In this document: positions 1-9,729 of the stretch, one piece after another
Position numbering within the stretch: position 1 is the first letter of the stretch
How the letters are laid out: every line of letters begins with the position of its first letter
Assembly: GCF_023736115.1 (NCBI RefSeq)
Contig: NZ_JAKQZC010000004.1
Span: 434,001-498,000, forward strand
Source: Salinicola avicenniae
GTDB taxonomy: Bacteria; Pseudomonadota; Gammaproteobacteria; Pseudomonadales; Halomonadaceae
DNA: 64,000 nt
Direction: 5' to 3'
Position numbers and translations under genes: made by a program
The notes under the pieces: generated by a model
Told to the model about the DNA's origin: nothing
Database searches by the model: none
What the model saw: only the letters and a program-made list of their open reading frames with translations

Positions 1-680
1 ATCGCATGCGCGGTTCCTGGGCCGGCGCGATGGGGCATACCCAGTTCATTCCCAGCAGCTTTCTTGCCTACGCGGTCGACGAGGACGGTGACGGACGGCG
101 TGATATCTGGGGCAGCATCCCTGATGTGATGGCCTCGACCGCCAACTATCTGGACGCCTCTGGCTGGCAAGCCGGCAAGCCCTGGGGTGTCGAGGTGACG
201 CTGCCGGCCAATTTCGACTATTCGCAGACCGAGCTTTCCGTGCGTCGCGATACGGCGGCCTGGCGTGGACAGGGGGTCGCGGCCGTCGGCGGCCAGGCGC
301 TACCGGACTTCACGCAGGCATCCGTGATCGCGCCGGCCGGCGCCAAGGGGCCGGCGTTTCTAGTCGGCCACAATTTCCGCGTGATCATGCGCTACAACGC
401 CTCGACCAGCTATGCGCTGGCGGTGGCCACGCTCGCCGATCGTATCGCCGGCCGGCCGGGTATCCAGGGCGACTGGCCACGCTCGGAACCGGCGCTTTCG
501 CGAGAGCAGATTCGTCGGCTGCAGCAGGGCCTCAACGCTCGCGGTTTCGAGGTGGGCACGCCCGACGGTCTTGTCGGTCCCAATACGCGCGCCGGATTGC
601 GGGCCTATCAGCGCAGCATCGGCGTCACGCCGGATGGCTATCCCACCCAGGCGCTGATCTCCCGACTGAGCGAAACCTGA
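1..680 (+). CDS. Lytic murein transglycosylase, MltB/SltB type (5' truncated by window edge)
   Basis: The window opens inside this gene; the frame is open from base 3. The first visible residues (RGSWAGAMGHTQFIPSS) match the conserved catalytic-domain block of family 103 (MltB-like) lytic transglycosylases, which cleave the MurNAc-GlcNAc bond of peptidoglycan to leave 1,6-anhydromuramic acid. The catalytic glutamate would lie upstream and is not visible. Roughly the last 60 residues (from ALSREQIRRLQ) form a PG_binding_1 domain that anchors the enzyme to the wall. The signal peptide or lipobox cannot be judged. The next gene, flhF, starts about 200 bases downstream. Confidence 0.85.
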   Translation, partial: RMRGSWAGAMGHTQFIPSSFLAYAVDEDGDGRRDIWGSIPDVMASTANYLDASGWQAGKPWGVEVTLPANFDYSQTELSVRRDTAAWRGQGVAAVGGQALPDFTQASVIAPAGAKGPAFLVGHNFRVIMRYNASTSYALAVATLADRIAGRPGIQGDWPRSEPALSREQIRRLQQGLNARGFEVGTPDGLVGPNTRAGLRAYQRSIGVTPDGYPTQALISRLSET

Positions 681-877
681 GCGCTCGACGAACGGTTCGG
701 CGGGAGGGCCGCCGAAGTCTCGCTCCCGGCCGGCGAACGTGTGACCGGCGGAAATGGCGTGCCTTTTGCGGCCATTCCCGGCCATCGTGACCGGGAGGGC
801 GATGGCACACTGTGGCGCGACTCCCCCCTGTGCCGAACCGAATGACGATCGGTTCGTCGCGCCACGCTGAGGAAGCC

Positions 878-3151
878 ATGGGCGTACAACGTTTCATTGC
901 CGGCAACAGTCGTGAGGCCATGCGTCAGGTACGCCTGGCGCTCGGTGACGACGTGCTCATCCTGTCCAACCGCACTGTCGAAGGCGGGGTGGAGATCGTT
1001 GCCATGGCGGAGCAGGAGCACGAGCAGACGCTCTCGAGCGTTCAGCCTGCCGCGGCGGATCTCGCGTCCGGGGCCGGCGAATCCGAAGCGCCAGTGAGCG
1101 AGACGCCGATGGTGGAGACGCTGCAGGCGCTCAATCGTCAGCTGCTCGACGACGTGCGCGAGATGCTGCAGTCGAACCGCTCCGAGGGCGCGCGCGGGGA
1201 AAGCCAGTCCGTCTCGCCGAGACGTGGACTGCGTCAGCAGCTGATCCAGGCCGGATTCAGTGCCGCGTTGGCCGACGAACTGCTGCAGGATCTACCCGAT
1301 GAGCTGCGCGATGCCGCGGCCGACAGCGCGCCGGCGCAGGCCTGGCTGCGACGCCAGCTGCTGGCACGCCTGCCGCGGCTCGAGGACGAAGAGGCGCTCT
1401 TCGCCGAGGGCGGCGTTTTTGCGCTGGTCGGGCCGACGGGTGTCGGCAAGACCACCACCACCGCCAAGCTCGCCTCACGCTACGTCATGCGCCACGGCCC
1501 GCGCGATGTCGCCCTGGTCACGACCGACAGCTATCGTATCGGCGCCGCCGAGCAGCTGCGCATCTACGCGCGGCTGCTCGGCACCGAGGTCCATGCGCTG
1601 GAGGAGAAGGGCGATCTTGGCGATCTGCTGACCCGCCTGACTCAGCCGCGCCGCTCGTTGCTGTCGCGTGGGGGCGGCAAGCGGCTCACCGTGATCGATA
1701 CCGTTGGCATGAGCCAGCGCGATCAGCGGCTGGTGGGCGAGATCGAACGGCTGGCGGCCGGACCGGCGCCGGCCCGCCGCGTACTGGTGCTCAATGCGGC
1801 CAGCCATGGTGATACGCTGGCCCAGGTGATCGATGCCTGGCAGCGCGCCTCGGTGGAGGCCGGGGAGCCGCTCTGGGGCTGTGTGCTGACCAAGCTGGAT
1901 GAGGCGGCGCGTCTCGGCAACGTGCTCGATGTCGTCATGCGTCATCGACTGCGTCTCTGCTACGTGTCCCGCGGGCAGCGGGTGCCGGAGGATCTGGCGC
2001 TCGTCGATGCCGAAGCGCTGCTGGACGAGGCGCTCTCGCTGGCGGACGAGTCCCCGTTCGTCGCCGCCGAGACGCGCGAGTTGCCCGCGCAGCAGGCGCG
2101 CCAGCAGGCACTGTCACGCGGCATTCTGCGCCAGGGTGACGCGTTGTCGACGACCCTCGAAACGCTGCGTCAGCACAATCTGGGCATGACGCTGCTCGAG
2201 CAAGCCTGGCGTCGCGCGGATCAGACTGCCGGCGATTTCGGTCGTCTGATGGCGGACAAGACGCAGCAGGGGCTGCTCGCCTCGGCCGAGACCGCGCACG
2301 CGCTCTACTGGTCGCGTGATGCCAGTGTCAGCGGCGCCGATCAGGCGATGCCGCTGGTGTCGCTGGATCATCACGGCATGCCGCAGCCGCTGGTTTGGCC
2401 ACGCCACCGCCTGCCGGCGGGCGAACCGGCGCGACTGGCCTGGGCCGAGGAGCTGGACGTCGGCTGGCATCTGCTGACCCAGTTGCCGGCCGTCGACGTG
2501 CTGGCTGGACTCGATGCCCGCGGGCGCGGCTGGTTGGCAACGACGAGCGGTAGCCGGCGCGTTCGTCACGCCGGCGAATGGTTGCCGCTGTCGCAGGCGG
2601 TGACGCTGGGCGAACGTCTCGAGACGCTGACCGTGCGTTATCAGGGGCGGCGCGCGGCGTTACAGCTGACGCGACTCGATACCGGGCTGAGCCAGCGTCG
2701 TCAGGACGCCCATAGCTTGCCGGTGGTGGCCTGGTATGGCGAGATCGTGGATCACGACGACGGTCGCCGTCTGGCGCGCCGCTACTGGATCAGCAGCAGT
2801 CAGGCCGGTCTCGATGTGCCGTCGCGACTGCCGCAGGTTCTGCTGGTCGAGGGATTGCCCACGCTGACACGCCAGGCCGACACGCTGCTCGCCGAACGCG
2901 GCCTGGTCACCCAGGATCGCGCGCTGCGCTGGCAGCTGGCGGCGACGTTGGCGGCGCTGGCGCTACGTCTCGGTGGCGAAGATGCCGCCTGGGCCATGGA
3001 TGTCAGGGCGCGGCTCTCCGGCATCGCCCAGCGGCGCTGCGGGCGACGCCCCAAGGCGCTGCTGTCGGCGCTGATGGACACGCTGAGCGCGCACGACGCA
3101 CTGGCGCGTGCCGGCGTGACGACGACCGTGGATCCGGCGGTCGCGGCGTGA
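878..3151 (+). CDS. flhF: Flagellar biosynthesis GTPase FlhF with a large extra C-terminal region
   Basis: FlhF is an SRP-type GTPase that helps place polar flagella. I start it at the ATG preceded by GAGGAAG (protein MGVQRFIAGNSREAMRQVR), which matches the FlhF N-terminus; an in-frame start 66 bases upstream lacks this support. The order is a short N-domain, a variable linker, then the NG GTPase: P-loop GPTGVGKTT near residue 185, TTDSYRIGAAEQ, DTVGMSQRD and TKLDEAA, with the typical ending YVSRGQRVPEDL. The GTPase ends near residue 390. About 360 further residues follow that I do not recognise, whereas most FlhF proteins total 400-500 residues. No flhA, fleN or fliA is adjacent. The FlhF assignment is firm; the tail is of unknown function. 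Confidence 0.88.
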   Translation: MGVQRFIAGNSREAMRQVRLALGDDVLILSNRTVEGGVEIVAMAEQEHEQTLSSVQPAAADLASGAGESEAPVSETPMVETLQALNRQLLDDVREMLQSNRSEGARGESQSVSPRRGLRQQLIQAGFSAALADELLQDLPDELRDAAADSAPAQAWLRRQLLARLPRLEDEEALFAEGGVFALVGPTGVGKTTTTAKLASRYVMRHGPRDVALVTTDSYRIGAAEQLRIYARLLGTEVHALEEKGDLGDLLTRLTQPRRSLLSRGGGKRLTVIDTVGMSQRDQRLVGEIERLAAGPAPARRVLVLNAASHGDTLAQVIDAWQRASVEAGEPLWGCVLTKLDEAARLGNVLDVVMRHRLRLCYVSRGQRVPEDLALVDAEALLDEALSLADESPFVAAETRELPAQQARQQALSRGILRQGDALSTTLETLRQHNLGMTLLEQAWRRADQTAGDFGRLMADKTQQGLLASAETAHALYWSRDASVSGADQAMPLVSLDHHGMPQPLVWPRHRLPAGEPARLAWAEELDVGWHLLTQLPAVDVLAGLDARGRGWLATTSGSRRVRHAGEWLPLSQAVTLGERLETLTVRYQGRRAALQLTRLDTGLSQRRQDAHSLPVVAWYGEIVDHDDGRRLARRYWISSSQAGLDVPSRLPQVLLVEGLPTLTRQADTLLAERGLVTQDRALRWQLAATLAALALRLGGEDAAWAMDVRARLSGIAQRRCGRRPKALLSALMDTLSAHDALARAGVTTTVDPAVAA

Positions 3152-3612
3152 GCGACCAGGCTGCCGGGCTACGTGCGCGGCTGTCGCCGGATGCCGTGCC
3201 GCTGCGAGTTATCGGCGAGCCCGGAGACGACGCCCTCATGCAGGCGCTGGCCATGATGCCAACACGCGCAAGTCACGGCTGGCGCGTACTGCGCCAGGGG
3301 GAGCGGACCGCCGGTAAGGTGGCCTGGTTGGCCTGGCTCGATGCCGAGCAGCTCGACGTCCCCGATCTCTATCGCCGGCTCAAGCTGGCACAGGCAGAGC
3401 AGGGCCCGGCCGGCCCTGTATTGCTATGGCTCTACGACGGACGTCGCCAGGGGCTTCCGCAATCGGCGGATGCCGCCACTGATCGTCTGATCGACAACCT
3501 CGGCGTTACCGTCGAGCGCTTTCTGGGATTTGCCCTGACCCGCGATGTCGGCCGCTGGTATCGCGGAGTCACCGCCACTCGTTGCCAACTCTCCTCAGCC
3601 GTCGGCCAATAG
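3148..3612 (+). CDS. Hypothetical protein translationally coupled to flhF
   Basis: This is a 154-residue protein with a GTG start that overlaps the flhF stop (GTGA), so it is probably translated by coupling from the same transcript. I do not recognise the family. It has no signal peptide or membrane segment, is rich in Arg, Ala and Leu, and contains [20 protein letters not shown] and a C-terminal [11 protein letters not shown]. The coupling suggests it works with FlhF or its long C-terminal region, but that is inference. Its 3' end overlaps the convergent chemoreceptor gene by 18 bases. Confidence 0.6.
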   Translation: MSDQAAGLRARLSPDAVPLRVIGEPGDDALMQALAMMPTRASHGWRVLRQGERTAGKVAWLAWLDAEQLDVPDLYRRLKLAQAEQGPAGPVLLWLYDGRRQGLPQSADAATDRLIDNLGVTVERFLGFALTRDVGRWYRGVTATRCQLSSAVGQ

Positions 3613-4938
3613 GGCCGGGGCGCGGGACGACGCACGGCTCGTTTCGCGCTCGTCCTGCTCCAGCGTCGAGGTCAGGCGGCCGATCGCGGCCACGACCTCG
3701 CTGGCATGACGATGCACCTGCTGGATGATCTCGCCGGTATCCCCGACCAGCGAGACGCCCTGATCGACGTGCGAGAGGCACTCCTGCATATCGTCGTTGG
3801 CGAGTGTGGTGAGTCCCTGAAAACCGCTGATCACACCGCTGATATCCTGCGTGGCCTGCGCGGCGCGCTCGGCCAATTGGCGCACTTCGTGGGAAACGAC
3901 GGCGAATCCGCGGCCGTGCTCGCCGGCGCGGGCCGCTTCGATCGCGGCGTTCAGCGCCAGTAGGTTGGTCTGCTCGGCGACCCGGCGGATGGCGCCCAGG
4001 TGGGTATCGATCTCGTCGGATTGCTGACGCAGGGTCGAGAGGTGCGTCGAGATCGACTCGATGGTCTCTGCCATGCGGCGAATCTCGCGCATGGCCTCCT
4101 CCAGCAGTTGGGCTCCGCGCTGGGAGATCTCTTTCGTCTGTGCCGAGATATCGTAGGCCATGCCCGCACTCTGCGACTCCGCCTGCTGCTGCTGGACGCG
4201 TGCGGTGATATCGCTGGCGAACTTGACCACGCGCACCAGGTTGCCGCGCTCGTCGCGAATCGGGTTGTAGGTGGCTTCCAGCCACAGCTCCTCGCCGTTG
4301 GCGCGCACGCGCTCGAACTGGCCGGTAAAGAACTGCCCTTGGTTGAGCTGGCGCCAGAAATCGCGGTACGCGTCGCTGGTTGCGTAGGTCTCCGTGCACA
4401 GGCGACGGTGGTTGCTGCCGATCAACTGGTCACGGCGGTAGCCGGTCACTGCGAGGAAATTGTCGTTTGCCTCGAGAATGGTGCCCTGGAGGTCGAATTC
4501 GATGCTCGCCATCGAGCGATTGATGGCCGACATGCGGCGTTCGTCATCCGCCGCACGGCGCGCACGTGGTGTGGCGTCGTTGGCCAGCTTGGCAATGCGC
4601 GTCACCCGGCCGTGTCGGTCCTTGACCGGGTTGTAGCTGGCCTCGAGCCAGAGGGTTTCGCCGGTACAAGTCCGGCGTTCGAAACGCCCGCGCACATACT
4701 CCCCACGCTGTAACTGGTCCCGAAACCGGGCATAGGCCTCGCTGTTGGCGTAGGCGTCGCTGCATAGCAGCCGATGTGGCTTACCGATTAGCGCGTCGCG
4801 GGAGTAACCCGTCAGGGCCAGAAAGTTGTCGTTGGCTGCGATGACATTCATGTCGGTATCGAACTCGACGATCAGCGACGAGCGGTCAAGCGCTTCGAGA
4901 AAGGCGTCGGGCGAGGAGCCCCTGAGGCGTTTCAGCAT
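3595..4938 (-). CDS. Soluble methyl-accepting chemotaxis protein with two PAS domains (BdlA-like)
   Basis: The 447-residue protein carries two PAS domains in tandem (about residues 15-125 and 135-250), each with the repeated core 'NDNFLA(L/V)TGY' and followed by a PAC-like 'LWLEA(S/T)YNP(V/I)' strand. A short MCP signalling hairpin follows, with the conserved tip [19 protein letters not shown]. No transmembrane segment or HAMP domain is present, so it is cytoplasmic. The layout matches Pseudomonas BdlA, a receptor linked to biofilm dispersal, although energy or redox sensing of the Aer type is equally possible. The ATG follows a GGGAG ribosome site. It stands as a single-gene unit with a long AT-rich leader. 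Confidence 0.88.
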   Translation of the reverse strand: MLKRLRGSSPDAFLEALDRSSLIVEFDTDMNVIAANDNFLALTGYSRDALIGKPHRLLCSDAYANSEAYARFRDQLQRGEYVRGRFERRTCTGETLWLEASYNPVKDRHGRVTRIAKLANDATPRARRAADDERRMSAINRSMASIEFDLQGTILEANDNFLAVTGYRRDQLIGSNHRRLCTETYATSDAYRDFWRQLNQGQFFTGQFERVRANGEELWLEATYNPIRDERGNLVRVVKFASDITARVQQQQAESQSAGMAYDISAQTKEISQRGAQLLEEAMREIRRMAETIESISTHLSTLRQQSDEIDTHLGAIRRVAEQTNLLALNAAIEAARAGEHGRGFAVVSHEVRQLAERAAQATQDISGVISGFQGLTTLANDDMQECLSHVDQGVSLVGDTGEIIQQVHRHASEVVAAIGRLTSTLEQDERETSRASSRAPALLADG

Positions 4939-5309
4939 GCTGAACTCCCTTTTTGCGTGAGTCGGGATCGCACTCCTTGCGAATCGCCGGCGAGGTTGAC
5001 TACCCCATCAAGATAACGGCACTAAGTAAAGTTTTGTTATTCATTTTTTTCAAATAATTTCTATTCTTGCAAATGTTTGCAATTCGGCCGGGCGTGAACG
5101 TCGATAGGCGCCGGCGGCTAAACCTTTCTTCTGGCGTGGTTTTTTGAGGTCGCCGCCGCCAGACGGCATCAGCCGGCGCGGTTGGTCGCTGGTGTGTGTG
5201 TGAGCCCATCTGCCGGGGTGTCGGCTTTGATGAGAAAATCAGGAGAGAAACCGGGCATGGTGAGCGCGTGTGCTGTCGAGTCTTTGGCACACGCGGTCTA
5301 GGGAATCGA
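4939..5309. other. Intergenic region, AT-rich promoter zone of the chemoreceptor gene
   Basis: These 371 bases carry no convincing gene. Positions 5020-5085 are markedly AT-rich compared with the surroundings, which fits a promoter for the minus-strand chemoreceptor, though I cannot pick out clear -35 and -10 boxes. A minus-strand reading frame of 200 codons covering this stretch has no ribosome site and shadows the 3' end of rsmE in another frame, so I do not call it. Confidence 0.5.
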
Positions 5310-6023
5310 CTAGAAGAGGCGAGCCAGCAGGGCGGTGACGGCCGTTTCCACACGCAGAATGCGCTCGCCGAGATGCACGCCTTCGAAGCCCATGGCCAGC
5401 AGGCGCTCCACCTCATAGTCGACGAAGCCCCCCTCGGGGCCGATGGCGAGCAGCGTCGGCGTCGCGATGGCGCGTGGGCAGGTCTGAGCCATGCCGGGGT
5501 GTGCCAGCAGGCCACGCCGTCCTGCCAGCAGCGCGGGTAGGCGGTCTTCCACGAAAGGTTTGAAGCGGGGTTCGAGGCGAACGTCAGGTAGTCGGGTGTC
5601 ACGTGCCTGCTCGAGCCCCAGCAGTAGATGCTGACGGATCTTTTCCGGCTTCAGTTCGGGAGATTGCCAGTAGCTCTTTTCGACGCGGCGCGTGTGCAGT
5701 AGCGTCAACTGCTTGACCCCGAGCGCAGCGATATGTTCCAGCGAGCGTGCCAGCATGCGCGGTCGGGGCAGGGCCAGGAGCAGGTGGACGGGCAGCGGGG
5801 CCGGCGGATCGCGATCCAGCGTGTCGATGCGAAAGCGTGCCGCCGACGTCGTCAGCTCGACCAGTTCCCCGCGGCCGAGCTTGCCATCGAGAGCGCCGAG
5901 GGTAAGGCGGTCGCCGACGGCAGCCCGGTGGACATCGGTCAGATGGCGTAGGCGGCGCGGGTCGCGCACGCAGGCGTGGTGTTCGTCCAGCCACTCGTCG
6001 GGCTGCAACAGGATCAGGTTCAT
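5310..6023 (-). CDS. rsmE: 16S rRNA (uracil1498-N3)-methyltransferase RsmE
   Basis: RsmE methylates N3 of U1498 in 16S rRNA using S-adenosylmethionine. The 237-residue product has the N-terminal PUA-like part (from MNLILLQPDEW) and the SPOUT knot at the C-terminus: LLAIGPEGGF near residue 190 and LGERILRVETAVTALLA at the end, the hallmark RsmE motifs. Length is normal for the family (E. coli about 243). I chose the ATG giving MNLILLQ because the longer open frame lacks homology. The gene is divergent from purD; in many genomes it sits near gshB, which is not seen here. Confidence 0.93.
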   Translation of the reverse strand: MNLILLQPDEWLDEHHACVRDPRRLRHLTDVHRAAVGDRLTLGALDGKLGRGELVELTTSAARFRIDTLDRDPPAPLPVHLLLALPRPRMLARSLEHIAALGVKQLTLLHTRRVEKSYWQSPELKPEKIRQHLLLGLEQARDTRLPDVRLEPRFKPFVEDRLPALLAGRRGLLAHPGMAQTCPRAIATPTLLAIGPEGGFVDYEVERLLAMGFEGVHLGERILRVETAVTALLARLF

Positions 6024-6202
6024 GGCGACGGCAGTGCGGTTGCGAATGCGGGTGGCGTTTCGGGCGGTTATTGTGCCTGAAGGCGGCGGCGTGCGGCACG
6101 CCTTTCTGACATAATGGCGGTCCTGTTTGTCTCTCATTTTCATAGGCGGGCCGTCACTTCTTGATCGGCGGGCCGCCACGGCTCGGCAGAAGAAGGTTAG
6201 CG

Positions 6203-7498
6203 ATGAAGGTTCTGATCATTGGGGGTGGCGGGCGTGAGCATGCGCTGGCCTGGAAAGCGGCGCAGTCGGCGCAGGTCGAAACCGTCTTCGTGGCACCCGG
6301 CAACGCCGGCACCGCGCGGGAGCCGAAACTGACCAACGTCGCCATCGATGCCATGGATATCGACGGGCTGATCGCCTTTGCCCGGGACAATGCGGTTGCG
6401 CTGACCATCGTCGGTCCGGAGGCGCCGCTGGTGGCCGGTGTGGTCGACGCCTTCACGCAGGCGGGCCTGGCGATCTTCGGACCGACGGCCGGGGCGGCGC
6501 AGCTGGAAGGCTCGAAGGCGTTCACCAAGGATTTCCTGGCGCGCCATGCCATTCCAACGGCGGCTTATCAGACGTTCGGTGCGGTATCGCCCGCGCTGGC
6601 GTATCTGGCCGAACAGGGCGCGCCGATCGTGATCAAGGCCGATGGTCTCGCTGCCGGCAAGGGCGTCGTGGTGGCGATGACCGAGGCGGAAGCGGAAGCG
6701 GCGATTCGCGATATGCTCGAGGACAACGCCTTCGGTGACGCCGGTGCGCGGGTCGTGATCGAGGAGTATCTCGAAGGCGAGGAGGCGAGCTTCATTGTCA
6801 TGGTCGACGGCGAGCACGTGCTGCCGATGGCGACCAGTCAGGACCACAAGCGAGCGGGCGACGGCGATACCGGCCCGAATACCGGCGGCATGGGAGCCTA
6901 CTCGCCGGCACCGGTGGTCACGCCCGAGGTGGACCGTCGTATCATGGACGAAGTCATCCGGCCGACGGTCGCCGGCATGGCGACAGAGGGGCATCCCTAT
7001 ACCGGTTTCCTCTATGCAGGGTTGATGATCGATGCCGACGGCGCGCCGAAGGTGATCGAATACAATTGCCGTTTCGGTGATCCGGAAACACAGCCGATCC
7101 TGATGCGTCTGCAGTCGGATCTGGTGACGCTTTGTCAGGCGGCGCTGGCGCAGCGGCTCGATCAGGTCGAGTGTGCGTGGGATCCGCGCGCGGCAGTTGG
7201 CGTGGTGCTCGCTGCCGAGGGGTATCCGGGCAGCTATCGCAAGGGTGACGAAATCACCGGGCTGGATGTTGCCGAGACCGCCGGCTGCAAGGTTTTCCAT
7301 GCCGGCACGCAGACCGACGACGATGGTCGCGTCGTCACCAGCGGCGGGCGTGTGCTATGTGTGACCGCTCTCGGCGAGACGGTCGGTGCCGCCGCCGCGC
7401 AGGCCTACGTCGGTGTCGAAGCGGTGCGCTGGGCTGGCGCCGGCTATCGGCGCGACATTGCCCATCGCGCGATCGCTCGCGAGCGTCGCGACGACTGA
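6203..7498 (+). CDS. purD: Phosphoribosylamine-glycine ligase PurD
   Basis: PurD joins glycine to 5-phosphoribosylamine with ATP in de novo purine synthesis. The 431-residue protein begins MKVLIIGGGGREHAL, the typical N-terminal nucleotide-fold motif, has the ATP-grasp block IKADGLAAGKGVVVA around residue 145 and GGMGAYSPAP near residue 230, and a complete C-terminal domain. The ATG follows AGAAGG at good spacing. In many gammaproteobacteria purD follows purH; here it stands alone, downstream of the divergent rsmE. Confidence 0.96.
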   Translation: MKVLIIGGGGREHALAWKAAQSAQVETVFVAPGNAGTAREPKLTNVAIDAMDIDGLIAFARDNAVALTIVGPEAPLVAGVVDAFTQAGLAIFGPTAGAAQLEGSKAFTKDFLARHAIPTAAYQTFGAVSPALAYLAEQGAPIVIKADGLAAGKGVVVAMTEAEAEAAIRDMLEDNAFGDAGARVVIEEYLEGEEASFIVMVDGEHVLPMATSQDHKRAGDGDTGPNTGGMGAYSPAPVVTPEVDRRIMDEVIRPTVAGMATEGHPYTGFLYAGLMIDADGAPKVIEYNCRFGDPETQPILMRLQSDLVTLCQAALAQRLDQVECAWDPRAAVGVVLAAEGYPGSYRKGDEITGLDVAETAGCKVFHAGTQTDDDGRVVTSGGRVLCVTALGETVGAAAAQAYVGVEAVRWAGAGYRRDIAHRAIARERRDD

Positions 7499-7629
7499 GC
7501 GGCCGCGCCGGCGCGGACTTTAACGACAAGGAACTGCCGCCATGCAGCGAATGACGCCATACGCAGGGGCGCCGAGGCCCGTCTTTTTCAGGAAAGGCAC
7601 GCCGGCAAGTGACGACGGGGAGACGCGAC

Positions 7630-8502
7630 ATGTCGCGTGAGTACCCGATCATCGCGGTGACGGGGTCGTCGGGGGCCGGCACGACCACGGTCAAGCGCAC
7701 CTTCGAGCGCATGTTCGCCCGCGAGGACGTGCACGCGGCGTTCATCGACGGCGACGCTTTTCACCGCTATTCGCGTGCCGAGCTGGCGCAGATTCTGCAG
7801 ACGGAGCCGGAGCGCAAGGCCGCGCTGTCGCATTTTTCGGTCGATGCCAACCAGCTCGACCGCCTCGATACCTTGTTCCAGGAGTACGGTGAGAGCGGCA
7901 AGGGGACCTACCGCCACTACATTCATGCCGAGGACAAACGCATGATCGAGGCGGGCTGGCAGGTCGGGACCTTCACCGACTGGCAGCCGATTCCCAGTGG
8001 CACGGATCTGATGCTCTATGAGGGCCTGCATGGCGGGCTGGTGACGCACGAGGTGGATATCGCCCGCCACGTCGACATGCTGATCGGCGTGGCGCCGACC
8101 ATCAATCTGGAATGGCTGCAGAAGATCGATCGCGACACCAAGCTGCGCGGCTACTCCCAGGAGGCGGTGATCGACACCATCCTGGGGCGCATGCAGGACT
8201 ACGTGCGCTATATCCAGCCGCAACTCTCGCGCACTCATATCAACTTTCAGCGCGTGCCGACAGTGGATACGTCGAACCCGTTCGAGCTGCAGGACGTGCC
8301 CAACGACGGGGAGTCGTTCGTCGTGATCCGCTTCCGTGATCCGGGGGCGGTCGACTTTCCCTCTCTCGTGACGATGATCCATGATGCCTTCATGAGCCGG
8401 CCCAACACCCTGGTCGTCCCCGGCGCGCGACTGTCGCTGGCGATGGATCTGATCCTGGCACCGCAGGTGCGGCAGCTACTCGCTCAGCGACGATTTCGCT
8501 GA
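7630..8502 (+). CDS. Phosphoribulokinase-family protein (PrkB type, non-Calvin)
   Basis: The 290-residue protein has the P-loop GSSGAGTTT near residue 10 and the phosphoribulokinase/uridine kinase fold blocks ([45 protein letters not shown]). Size and motifs match E. coli PrkB (289 residues). No RuBisCO or other Calvin-cycle gene is nearby, so carbon fixation is unlikely; the true role of this heterotroph family is not settled. I chose the ATG after GGGGAGACGCGAC over an upstream start 21 bases earlier. Confidence 0.85.
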   Translation: MSREYPIIAVTGSSGAGTTTVKRTFERMFAREDVHAAFIDGDAFHRYSRAELAQILQTEPERKAALSHFSVDANQLDRLDTLFQEYGESGKGTYRHYIHAEDKRMIEAGWQVGTFTDWQPIPSGTDLMLYEGLHGGLVTHEVDIARHVDMLIGVAPTINLEWLQKIDRDTKLRGYSQEAVIDTILGRMQDYVRYIQPQLSRTHINFQRVPTVDTSNPFELQDVPNDGESFVVIRFRDPGAVDFPSLVTMIHDAFMSRPNTLVVPGARLSLAMDLILAPQVRQLLAQRRFR

Positions 8503-8507
8503 CGCTT

Positions 8508-8526
8508 GCCCGTTCGGGCGCTTTTT
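8508..8526 (+). terminator. Putative rho-independent terminator after the phosphoribulokinase gene
   Basis: A short stem, GCCCG paired with CGGGC over a two-base apex, is followed by GC and five T residues immediately after the stop codon. The stem is short, so strength is uncertain. Confidence 0.45.
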
Positions 8527-8582
8527 ACCGTTCGACGCGCGTGGCCGGGCGCCACGCGCGCACCCCATCGAGGAGGGACCCC

Positions 8583-8927
8583 ATGGAACCGACGCTGTTC
8601 AGCAAGATCATCGATCGCGAGATCCCCGCCGATATCGTCTACGAGGACGACCAGGTCCTGGCGTTCAACGACATTAACCCGCAGGCGCCCACCCACATCC
8701 TGATCATCCCGAAAAAGCCGATTGCCACCCTGAACGATATCGAGGAAGCCGATCTCGCGCTGATCGGGCGGCTGCAGTACACCGCGGCCCGCCTGGCCAA
8801 GGAGCTGGGATTCGCCGATGACGGCTACCGCGTGGTGATGAACTGCAACGAACAGGGGGGGCAGACGGTCTATCATATCCACATGCACCTGCTCGGCGGG
8901 CGGGCCATGCAGTGGCCGCCGGGCTGA
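8583..8927 (+). CDS. hinT: HIT-family purine nucleoside phosphoramidase HinT
   Basis: HinT hydrolyses adenosine 5'-monophosphoramidates. The 114-residue product has the N-terminal [15 protein letters not shown] block and the C-terminal histidine triad [11 protein letters not shown], the defining motif, with the central His as the nucleophile. Length is typical. A strong GAGGAGGGA ribosome site precedes the ATG. It is followed 44 bases later by coq7 on the same strand. Confidence 0.93.
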   Translation: MEPTLFSKIIDREIPADIVYEDDQVLAFNDINPQAPTHILIIPKKPIATLNDIEEADLALIGRLQYTAARLAKELGFADDGYRVVMNCNEQGGQTVYHIHMHLLGGRAMQWPPG

Positions 8928-8971
8928 CACGCCCCGCGACCGATCCTTCACGCCGTTGCCAGGAGGCCTTC

Positions 8972-9613
8972 ATGGACCGCAGGATGACCCACGCCGACAA
9001 CCTGATCCATCAGTTCGACACCGTGCTGCGCACGCTCGTGCCCAAGGCGGCGCAGCCAAGCCGGCCCTCGCCCGCCAATGCGCAGCCCGAGGGGGCGATG
9101 GATGAAGAGCAGCGCCGCCACGTGGCGGGCCTGATGCGCATCAATCATACCGGCGAGGTGTGCGCCCAGGCGCTCTACCAAGGCCAGGGCATGGCCGCCA
9201 AGCTGACCGAAACGCGAGCCAAGATGGAAGAGGCGGCGGCCGAGGAGATCGATCACCTGGCGTGGTGCGATCAGCGCCTGCAGGAGCTCGACGACCGCAC
9301 CAGCTACCTCAACCCGATGTTCTATGCCGCGTCCTTCGGTCTCGGCGCGCTCGCCGGTGCCGTCGGTGACCGTGTCAGCCTCGGCTTCGTGGCCGCGACC
9401 GAGGAGCAGGTCGGCCATCATCTGGACGCCCATCTGAAGAAGCTGCCTATCGATGACAAACGCTCGCGCGCCGTGCTGGAGCAGATGCGCATCGACGAAG
9501 CGCAGCATGAGCAGTGGGCGCTGGAGTCCGGCGGTCAGCGCTTTCCGCTGCCGGTGAAATGGGGCATGCGTCTGGTCTCGAAGGTGATGACCAAGAGCGT
9601 CTATCGGCTCTGA
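8972..9613 (+). CDS. coq7: Coq7-type 2-polyprenyl-3-methyl-6-methoxy-1,4-benzoquinone monooxygenase
   Basis: This is a di-iron hydroxylase for a late ring-hydroxylation step in ubiquinone synthesis. The 213-residue protein shows the ferritin-like four-helix ligand pattern: E in [32 protein letters not shown] and [10 protein letters not shown]. Two short hydrophobic stretches fit the monotopic membrane association known for the family. The ATG follows AGGAGG. It takes the place of the flavin enzyme UbiF used by E. coli and is common in Pseudomonas and Halomonas relatives. Confidence 0.93.
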   Translation: MDRRMTHADNLIHQFDTVLRTLVPKAAQPSRPSPANAQPEGAMDEEQRRHVAGLMRINHTGEVCAQALYQGQGMAAKLTETRAKMEEAAAEEIDHLAWCDQRLQELDDRTSYLNPMFYAASFGLGALAGAVGDRVSLGFVAATEEQVGHHLDAHLKKLPIDDKRSRAVLEQMRIDEAQHEQWALESGGQRFPLPVKWGMRLVSKVMTKSVYRL

Positions 9614-9645
9614 GCATCGCGCTCGAGTGTTCGTGGTGTATACGC

Positions 9646-9683
9646 AAAACGCCAGCGATGCAGGTCCGCATCGCTGGCGTTTT
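9646..9683. terminator. Bidirectional terminator between coq7 and the OsmC-family gene
   Basis: A perfect 15-base inverted repeat, AAAACGCCAGCGATG with CATCGCTGGCGTTTT, encloses an 8-base loop. The A and T runs at the ends supply a T-tract on both strands, as expected between two convergent genes. Confidence 0.9.
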
Positions 9684-9729
9684 ACCTTGGCATCTCACGC
9701 TGGCATCCCGGTTACCCCGGGGCAGGAGA

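Noticed and set aside
5000-5602. A 200-codon minus-strand open frame before the chemoreceptor gene
   Set aside because: Its upstream part overlaps rsmE in another frame and the rest is AT-rich promoter DNA without coding character.
6197-7300. A 367-codon minus-strand open frame opposite purD
   Set aside because: No ribosome site or family motif; purD is unambiguous.
7630-8502. Evidence for a Calvin cycle
   Set aside because: The protein resembles the PrkB group of heterotrophs and no RuBisCO gene is present.
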